Origin: JAFGGG01 sp964634205
GTDB taxonomy: Bacteria; Spirochaetota; Spirochaetia; SZUA-6; RPPD01
Direction: 5' to 3'
Length of the DNA: 27,023 nucleotides
Assembly: GCA_964634205.1 (NCBI GenBank)
Contig: CAZWKE010000046.1
Location: forward strand, 1-27,023
Of this stretch, positions 22,245 to 27,023 are shown one piece after another (within the stretch, counting starts at the first letter, position 1; every line of letters begins with the position of its first letter). The notes under the pieces are model-generated. The model worked only from the letters and a program-made list of their open reading frames with translations. It searched no databases and was not told the origin of the DNA. Made by a program: the position numbers and the translations under genes.

Positions 22245-22266
22245 GGTTTGCCGAAGCGCAGGGCAA
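22238..22266 (-). promoter_or_regulatory. promoter of the flavodiiron gene
   Basis: On the minus strand TTGCCC (22266-22261; 4/6) and TATATT (22243-22238; 5/6) are separated by 17 bases. The predicted start lies about 40 bases before the ATG at 22192. Confidence 0.55.
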
Positions 22267-22286
22267 GATCATTTCAGCACAGTTCT

Positions 22287-22472
22287 CTATCGTTTGGGCC
22301 GGTTATACCTGATTTCCATCCAATCGTCGGCCCTGCTTACAGGAGTAAAGCCTGATTTGGCATAGACCCCATGAGCGTCTTTGGTTATTAACAACCATTG
22401 GTAAACGTCCTTCAGGTCTTCATGCTTCAAAATATTGTTTATCATTAATTGACCGATGCCTTTTTTTCGAAA
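22287..22472 (-). pseudogene. C-terminal remnant of a GNAT acetyltransferase
   Basis: A frame without a start runs to TAG at 22287-22289. Its 61 residues match the last part of a GNAT of the type with 'WLLxTKDAHGxYxKxGF': RKKGIGQLMINNIL, then QWLLITKDAHGVYAKSGFTPVSR and an end WMEIRYNRPKR. The first two thirds of the domain are absent, and in-frame stops lie just upstream (22473-22500). No start or ribosome site serves it. It sits between the second split-barrel gene and the flavodiiron promoter. It is best read as the leftover of a deleted gene. Confidence 0.75.
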
Positions 22473-22499
22473 TTGTATTTAATTGTGCAGCGGTATAAA

Positions 22500-22949
22500 T
22501 TAAAATTCAATTATGTTTTTTGGTTTCAGGTTATCCGCCATCGTCCAGAAATGGGCCTGTCCATGGGGAATTTTAAAAATTATCAGGTCCGGACTATCGG
22601 CGTTTAACCCGAACTGGGCTAAAAAAGGCCGTTCCGCCATAACCTTTTGTTTTAACGCCTTGTCATCTAAAAACTCGACCTCTCCGGCTATGCGGAGAGT
22701 GGTGCCTGTTTTATCCTGTCCGTTCTGCTTATAAAAACACACTTCGGTTTTGGGGTTTTTTAATAACTGTCCGTAAAATTCTTTTATGGCCCCGGTCTGA
22801 AAATAAAAACCGCTCTCATCAGCGAACCAGAAACCCAAAGCGCGCACCCGCGGCCAGTCATTTTCGGTTGTTGCCAGGAAACACAACTTTACTTCGTTCG
22901 CGAAATCAATACAATTCTTTATGTTCATCATGGGACGGATTTTATCCAT
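22500..22949 (-). CDS. pyridoxamine 5'-phosphate-oxidase-family flavin-binding protein
   Basis: A second split-barrel protein, distinct from the NimA-like one at 16171-16638. From ATG 22949 it has 149 residues. The barrel begins with VKLCFLATTENDWPRVRALGFWF, given in outline, followed by GFYFQTGAIKEFYGQLLKNPKTEVCFYKQNG in outline, TLRIAGEVEFL and a closing DLIIFKIP. Such proteins bind FMN, F420 or heme and often act as small reductases of unknown substrate. Several starts are possible: TTG 22967, ATG 22949, 22931 or 22928. None has a good ribosome site, and the family usually starts close to MNIKNCIDF, at 22928. It follows the GNAT at 22982 closely, so translation may depend on that gene. Confidence 0.82.
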   Translation of the reverse strand: MDKIRPMMNIKNCIDFANEVKLCFLATTENDWPRVRALGFWFADESGFYFQTGAIKEFYGQLLKNPKTEVCFYKQNGQDKTGTTLRIAGEVEFLDDKALKQKVMAERPFLAQFGLNADSPDLIIFKIPHGQAHFWTMADNLKPKNIIEF

Positions 22950-22981
22950 ATATCTTGTTTTATGCAATACTGCTGCGTCGA

Positions 22982-23515
22982 TTAAAGCAATTTTTCATAG
23001 CAGGAATATTCTTTGTTATGTTCCGGTTTGGAGTCAAACAAAACTGTCCCCATGTTTTTGTACCCGTATTTGAGATACATCCGGTTTGAGATATCGTTCT
23101 TTGAAAAAGCGTCAAGCCGTATGTTTCTATAATTGTTTTGTCCGGCATAAGTTTCGCAATATTTTAGTAGTTTTTTACCGAGACCTTTGTTCTGCTGCTT
23201 CGGATCTATAATCAGGGCATGGATAACCAACGCCCTTTCGTCCCGCCCTCGCCATGTAACAGCATCCCATTCCGGCGACTGCTTCCTATTCAAAACCACC
23301 GCCCCCACTATATGCTTATCAATTTGCATAATAAATAATTCACCGGCTGTTATTGATTTCATAATAAACTCTTTGCCGGGGTAATTGTCTCCCCAGTCTC
23401 CCCATTGGTAAATTTGGTTTTTCAGGAGTTCCTGTTTACAGGCGTCATATAATCCGCAGATCTCATCCAGTTGATATATCGATGCCTTTTTAAAGTATTC
23501 CATGCCGCCAGTCAT
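22982..23515 (-). CDS. GNAT-family N-acetyltransferase
   Basis: A 177-residue single-domain enzyme. An N-terminal helix (ASIYQLDEICGLYDACKQELL) is followed by IYQWGDWGDNYPG and the acetyl-CoA-binding motif in HALIIDPKQQNKGLGKKLLKYCE, given in outline (Q-x-x-G-L-G-K). It ends SNRMYLKYGYKNMGTVLFD, the usual motif B region. The 'IYQWGD.YP' start resembles a branch of GNATs common in Firmicutes and spirochaetes. The ATG overlaps the stop of the upstream RibD-C gene by ATGA, so the two are coupled. The first four residues (MTGG) could be skipped in favour of Met5. The acceptor is unknown. Confidence 0.88.
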   Translation of the reverse strand: MTGGMEYFKKASIYQLDEICGLYDACKQELLKNQIYQWGDWGDNYPGKEFIMKSITAGELFIMQIDKHIVGAVVLNRKQSPEWDAVTWRGRDERALVIHALIIDPKQQNKGLGKKLLKYCETYAGQNNYRNIRLDAFSKNDISNRMYLKYGYKNMGTVLFDSKPEHNKEYSCYEKLL

Positions 23516-24156
23516 TTTTTAACAACGTTGTAATACAACCATACATAGTTTTTTTCCAGAGTTTCACATTTGGTAAGCGTTAAATCGATGACACTGTCAA
23601 AAGAGGTCAGGTCCGGAGCAACATAAATTGTCTTTTCACTGGTGCCGCCGGTCATCTGGGGCAAAATCAACACACTGATCTCATCCACCAGCCCCTGTCG
23701 TAATAATACGCCGGCCAGGATGCCGCCGCTGTCTATACGCAGTACGTTTATTTTGAACCTTGATTTCAGTTCCTTTAACGCGGAGCGCAAATCAACATTC
23801 TTCTTTCCATGCACCAGTACGTGAATTTTGTTTTTTTTACAGTCATCAATGTAGCCCTGAGGCGTAGTCTCCGAGCAGAGAACAATGGGGGTAGCATTCC
23901 ACCAGGCCTGTCTTCTGATACTATTCCAGTTTTCTATTCGGCCCTTGCCGTCCACAACCACCAAATATTGATCATCCAGCTTTTTAATGTTTTTATCATC
24001 AGACATCTCCGCTGCAAGCATGGTGTTGCTGCCGGAAATCATGGCGTCAACCTTCCAATTTCCGATTATCCGATAATACAAAAAATTTTCAGGTTTCAAC
24101 CAATCAATGCGGCCGTCCACACTGCATCCGCTATGAAGTATTACTTTGGGGAGCAT
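23512..24156 (-). CDS. RibD C-terminal-domain reductase (dihydrofolate-reductase-like fold)
   Basis: A 214-residue protein with only the RibD-C domain and no deaminase domain. Visible marks are the opening VILHSGCSVDGRIDW, the 'DAMISGSNTM' strand-turn, and the family's most conserved block, RIDSGGILAGVLLRQGLVDEISVLILP in outline (G-G-x-L-x-x-x-L/l-x-x-g-L-v-D-E). Related stand-alone proteins bind NADPH and reduce pteridine- or pyrimidine-like substrates. A riboflavin role is not supported because no other rib genes are near. AAAGGAAG eight bases upstream sets the ATG. It overlaps the GNAT gene after it and starts 30 bases after the HEAT-repeat gene's stop. Confidence 0.88.
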   Translation of the reverse strand: MLPKVILHSGCSVDGRIDWLKPENFLYYRIIGNWKVDAMISGSNTMLAAEMSDDKNIKKLDDQYLVVVDGKGRIENWNSIRRQAWWNATPIVLCSETTPQGYIDDCKKNKIHVLVHGKKNVDLRSALKELKSRFKINVLRIDSGGILAGVLLRQGLVDEISVLILPQMTGGTSEKTIYVAPDLTSFDSVIDLTLTKCETLEKNYVWLYYNVVKK

Positions 24157-24186
24157 GTTACTCTTCCTTTCTTGTCAGCGAGATAA

Positions 24187-24936
24187 TTATTCTGCCGCAA
24201 GCTTTGCCAACAGTTTTTCCACCTCCAGGGGGTGTTTTCCCGCCAGCCGGTTTTTCTTCAAATTCGATTTCAATATTCTGTCTATGATCCTGTCCGTGCC
24301 TATCCACCTGCCGATGAAACCAAATCCCGATGAGGGATCGGCAGCCGCAAACACACTGATAGTGAACTCCAGTCCTTTTTTCAATACATCAAAACCGTCC
24401 TGTTTATTCAGAGTATGTAATATCATATCGGTGAGGCCAAGGCAATACCCGGCATTTTCTTTATTAAGAAGAGGCGGGTGCGCCAAAGAGACAAGAATGG
24501 CCCGTTTTTCAAAATTATTCGCTGAGTCAATCCATTCGGAGAAGATTTTTTTTAATTTGTTGAAATCATGTTCCCCGATATGTTGAAAAGCAAAGGCGAC
24601 GGCTTCTCTCATCCTCCAGCGGCCGTCATTGGCAAGGTTTTTTAAGATGTCAATAATTTCAGCATCCCCTGTCTTTATATAAACCGTTCCCAGGCAGACA
24701 GCGGCACAGAATGCCAAAAATGATTTTGGATCATTCACCCCCGCCCGGTCTTCGGTTATTTCCAGCCACTGCGAAAGAACGTCCCGGTTATCATAAACTT
24801 CCGCCAGGGCAAAGGCCAACTCCAGATTCCCCCGCGGCCCCGGAAGATTACAGTTTCCGATAATAAACTGCTCCAGCTTTGCGGGATCATGCAGTATCGG
24901 CGTTAATTGTGTTTTTAGGTCTTCTCTTTTTCCCAT
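24187..24936 (-). CDS. HEAT-repeat-like helical protein
   Basis: A 249-residue all-helical protein without signal peptide. Repeating helix pairs are visible, for example SFLAFCAAVCLGTVYI, the RWRMREAVAFAFQHIGE unit, then KRAILVSLAHPPLL. The W-R-x-R-E-A-V-A-x-A pattern is like HEAT or DNA-alkylation-repair (ALK/AlkD-like) repeats. AlkD-type catalytic residues are not clearly present, so I do not call a glycosylase. It sits 11 bases after a DinB-family gene, both perhaps tied to damage or stress response. TAGGGA before the ATG is a moderate ribosome site. The function is unknown. Confidence 0.75.
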   Translation of the reverse strand: MGKREDLKTQLTPILHDPAKLEQFIIGNCNLPGPRGNLELAFALAEVYDNRDVLSQWLEITEDRAGVNDPKSFLAFCAAVCLGTVYIKTGDAEIIDILKNLANDGRWRMREAVAFAFQHIGEHDFNKLKKIFSEWIDSANNFEKRAILVSLAHPPLLNKENAGYCLGLTDMILHTLNKQDGFDVLKKGLEFTISVFAAADPSSGFGFIGRWIGTDRIIDRILKSNLKKNRLAGKHPLEVEKLLAKLAAE

Positions 24937-24947
24937 ATTATTCCCTA

Positions 24948-25463
24948 TTAATGATCGAGCTTTTTATATAACTCAATATTCCGTTTAATATACGTAATAT
25001 GTTTGTCAAAATGCCGGGTATGAATCGATAAAATAAATCCCAGTGTGCACTGTTTAAAGGTGGGATGGTTGACATGTTCGATGTAATATTTGTCAAAGTC
25101 CTCATATTTTATTCGTCGTGCGTGTTCGGATATCATTTTTCTGAGCAATCTGAAAAGCTCCAGCATATCATCAAAATTTTGTGAGGCGTAATCCAGGATT
25201 TTATTGCTGTGCTCCATGTCACCGCCGCCGATATCAATGGTTGTGCCCGGGTTTAATATCGCCTTTTTAAACCTGATAAAACCGTTTGCCTCGGTGTCGA
25301 CCAGGTGACCCAGATGCTCTTTTATGGACCACGCACCCTCAATATCCGGGATATAATCGATTATTTCATCGTCCAGTCCATCCAATATGTTTTTTAATGT
25401 GGGATAATCATGCGCGTATTTTCGGAGGAGCGCGTCTTTGTCCTTGATTTCCGTATAAGCCAT
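24948..25463 (-). CDS. DinB-family four-helix metal-binding protein
   Basis: A 171-residue protein of the DinB/YfiT fold. The three metal His can be placed: one in WSIKEHLGHLVDTE (about residues 45-58) and two in the C-terminal helix HTRHFDKHITYIKR (about 148-161), the usual HxxxH arrangement of this family. Members serve as thiol-dependent transferases (for example bacillithiol or mycothiol S-transferases) or have unknown roles; the name comes from damage-inducible genes. Activity here is not known. AAAGGAG seven bases before the ATG is a strong ribosome site. The gene follows an interrupted small membrane-protein gene whose frame overlaps its start by 56 bases. Confidence 0.88.
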   Translation of the reverse strand: MAYTEIKDKDALLRKYAHDYPTLKNILDGLDDEIIDYIPDIEGAWSIKEHLGHLVDTEANGFIRFKKAILNPGTTIDIGGGDMEHSNKILDYASQNFDDMLELFRLLRKMISEHARRIKYEDFDKYYIEHVNHPTFKQCTLGFILSIHTRHFDKHITYIKRNIELYKKLDH

Positions 25464-25760
25464 ATTTATCTCCTTTGAAACGTCTATTAAAAAATACGCT
25501 TAGCAGTATGCCATTAATTATCAATACCAACCAGTTGATTGAGATTACGATAACCTCAAAACGGTCCTGGCGTTCAATGCCGAACACCGCCAANNNNNNN
25601 NNNNNNNNNNNNNNNNNNNNNNNNNNNNNNNNNNNNNNNNNNNNNNNNNNNNNNNNNNNNNNNNNNNNNNNNNNNNNNNNNNNNNNNNNNNNNCGAGTGC
25701 CGCGTAAAAACCGATTACGTTGGATACCTTGTTACGCCGGAAAGCTTGTTTGTCATTCAT
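25408..25760 (-). CDS. small membrane protein interrupted by an assembly gap
   Basis: The N-terminal 22 residues (MNDKQAFRRNKVSNVIGFYAAL in two parts: a basic head, then a hydrophobic start) lie before the gap at 25693. The ATG at 25760 has AGGAGG eight bases upstream. After the gap a frame reads LAVFGIERQDRFEVIVISINWLV and IINGILLSVFFNRRFKGDK, a membrane helix with a basic end, and stops at 25408. The two parts are probably one gene, but the true length of the N run is unknown and 100 is not a multiple of three, so continuity is unproven. The last ~20 codons overlap the DinB gene, so the real C-terminus may differ. No family is recognised. Confidence 0.45.
25594..25693. other. assembly gap of 100 N
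   Basis: Exactly 100 unknown bases, the conventional placeholder for a scaffold gap of unknown size. Distances and reading frames across it cannot be trusted, and the two sides may not be true neighbours at this spacing. Confidence 0.95.
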
Positions 25761-25901
25761 AATCCGCACCTCCTGACATATTTTTATAACGATTTACCTG
25801 AAGCGTCCAGTGTTATGTGAGGACATTTTCAAGAAAGGTAAGCAGAGCTCCACCGGGGATCAGGCTTTAATGACATGCATACAAAGATGTATAATGTTAA
25901 A

Positions 25902-25930
25902 TTGTAAAAAAATGAACAGTGTGGTATACT
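25902..25930 (+). promoter_or_regulatory. extended -10 promoter of the beta-propeller lipoprotein gene
   Basis: TTGTAA (25902-25907) and TATACT (25925-25930) are 17 bases apart, with TGG directly before the -10, an extended -10 element. The GTG start is 26 bases after the -10, behind AAAGGGGG. Confidence 0.7.
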
Positions 25931-25955
25931 ATATTTTATAAAAAGGGGGCCTCTC

Positions 25956-26996
25956 GTGAAAATAATCAGCGTATTACTTTGTGTTTCCATTATCTGTGCC
26001 TGCCAAAACGGCACGACCGGCGGCGACCCTCCCGGCGGCACACCGAATGGGCGGTTTATCGTTGTCGGATCCTCGGGAACCATCATATATTCCGATGATT
26101 ATGGAGAAACATTTACCACTGCCGCAACCGGTACCACTGAAGTGTACCGTGCCGTAGCCTGTGACGGCCAGGGCGCATGCGTTGTGGTGGGAGACGGCGG
26201 CGTAATTCGCTATTCAGATGATTACGGGGAAACCTGGGCTGCGGTGACCAGCCCCACGACCAATGATCTGTATGGGGTGGTCTCTTACGGAACCGACGTT
26301 TTTTTGGTTGTGGGTTTACCCAGCGTTTTTGATGCCAACGCGGTTTTCCGCGGCACGAACGGCGGACAAGCCTGGGACCCCTACTCCACGACTATTCTCC
26401 TGCGTGGAGTAGGGCTGCGCAGTTCCTCGCAATTTGCGGCAGTTGGAGCGGATGCGGTCGGCGGCGCAGCTGTGCTTCTTACTTACAACGGCGGCGACAG
26501 TTGGTCAATCCACAGCACCAACGGCGCAGATCCGGATATTCCCGCCGGAACAGAACGCATGAATGACGTGGTGAGCACGCTAACCAGTTATTTTGTGGCC
26601 GTGGGCCGCGGCGCAACACTGAAATCTGCCGACGGCGCCGTTTGGACCAAGGGCTCGGACATGGTCGGCGAATATTTCGGGGTGGCCTGGAGCAATCCCC
26701 CCGGCCGACTGATTACCGTGGGCGCTAATACCGCAGGCGGCCCCTTACACGGAGTGATTTTCTATGCTGCTTCACTGGGCAGCTCCTGGACGGAAATTGA
26801 CATCGGTACTTCTTTCCCGACGCTGCGCGATGTGGCTTCCGACGGTAATGGACGATTTGTGGCGGCCGGAGACGGCGGTACCGTGCTTTACTCAACCGAC
26901 ACAGGTAATATCGCGGACAGCGGACTTAACTGGTTGGCGGGCGTGAGTGGGGTAGGCGTGGACCTCAGGGGAGTGGCCTATACGCAAATACCGTGA
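25956..26996 (+). CDS. secreted beta-propeller lipoprotein (Ycf48/BNR-like repeats)
   Basis: A 346-residue exported protein. Residues 1-15 form a short signal peptide with a relaxed lipobox, I-C-A-C16, so the mature protein would be lipid-anchored at Cys16. A Gly/Pro-rich linker follows (TTGGDPPGGTPNGR). The rest is a series of about six to seven blades, each with a strand like 'FIVVGSSGTIIYSDDYGETF', read 'a-VGxGGxxxYSxDxGxxW'. The Asp-box SDDYGETW occurs twice in near-exact form at about residues 48-55 and 88-95, and more diverged later. This is the Ycf48/sialidase-like propeller, often binding proteins or glycans. The GTG start is set by AAAGGGGG. It stands alone behind its own promoter; the function is unknown. 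Confidence 0.85.
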   Translation: MKIISVLLCVSIICACQNGTTGGDPPGGTPNGRFIVVGSSGTIIYSDDYGETFTTAATGTTEVYRAVACDGQGACVVVGDGGVIRYSDDYGETWAAVTSPTTNDLYGVVSYGTDVFLVVGLPSVFDANAVFRGTNGGQAWDPYSTTILLRGVGLRSSSQFAAVGADAVGGAAVLLTYNGGDSWSIHSTNGADPDIPAGTERMNDVVSTLTSYFVAVGRGATLKSADGAVWTKGSDMVGEYFGVAWSNPPGRLITVGANTAGGPLHGVIFYAASLGSSWTEIDIGTSFPTLRDVASDGNGRFVAAGDGGTVLYSTDTGNIADSGLNWLAGVSGVGVDLRGVAYTQIP

Positions 26997-27023
26997 ATAT
27001 TTTCGCTTTGCCCAGGTCCACGG

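Noticed and set aside
23512..24156. Riboflavin biosynthesis gene ribD
   Set aside because: The deaminase domain is missing and no other rib genes are nearby; stand-alone RibD-C proteins usually have other roles.
24187..24936. AlkD-type DNA glycosylase
   Set aside because: The helical-repeat pattern is similar, but I cannot place the catalytic Asp/Trp/Arg set with confidence, so only a HEAT-like protein is called.
13627..25760. The minus-strand cluster as an integron gene-cassette array
   Set aside because: Gene families fit cassettes, but gaps are mostly 5-30 bases or overlaps, leaving no room for attC sites, and no repeated element separates the genes.

Overview
The window looks like a piece of a spirochaete or spirochaete-like genome. 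It is a draft assembly: there is a run of 100 N at 25594-25693. The lineage call is inference. It rests on a LolA-like carrier, a RodZ-like membrane HTH protein, RimO and a UvrD/PcrA helicase in a row, a lipoprotein with a relaxed lipobox, and a large TPR protein with an N-terminal beta-sandwich. Nothing seen excludes another diderm phylum. Shine-Dalgarno sites are classical (AAGGAG, AGGAGG), with ATG and some GTG starts.

Left part (1-7971): a small heat-shock protein with a clear terminator, a rubrerythrin-like di-iron protein, then two divergent isoprenoid genes. These are an unusual IspH homologue on the minus strand and a short-chain polyprenyl diphosphate synthase on the plus strand. An 811-residue beta-sandwich/TPR/zinc-finger protein follows. 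Converging on it is a minus-strand pair: a polytopic membrane protein and a CPBP-family membrane protease, whose start I move to a GTG behind a good ribosome site.

Centre (7972-13568): a 372-base divergent intergenic region carries the most striking non-coding structure. Two 18-bp perfect inverted repeats, each with a 52-55 nt loop, look like diverged copies of one element in opposite orientation. Their stems differ at five positions, each compensated in the partner arm. A 13-bp exact direct repeat flanks the pair. A TTGACA/AATAAT promoter starts just after it and drives LolA-like protein, RodZ-like protein, RimO and UvrD/PcrA helicase, packed tightly in one operon.

Right part (13627-25760): about 12 kb with every gene on the minus strand. 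Most are small stand-alone enzymes or sensors: DinB, HEAT-repeat protein, RibD-C reductase, three GNATs (one a remnant), two flavin-binding split-barrel proteins (one NimA-like), a flavodiiron protein, nucleotidyltransferase, two HAD hydrolases, SDR, AraC-GyrI regulator, LysE and half-size TauE/SafE transporters, and a protein ending in a V4R-like Cys motif. It looks accessory, with a theme of NO/O2 and nitro-compound handling. It contains decay: a membrane polyferredoxin cut off after its first CxxC-region residue but still translationally coupled (ATGA) to the flavodiiron gene, and a GNAT C-terminal remnant. The flavodiiron promoter has a perfect 14-bp palindrome over its -10 box.

Right edge (25902-26996): a well-formed extended -10 promoter and a secreted beta-propeller lipoprotein.
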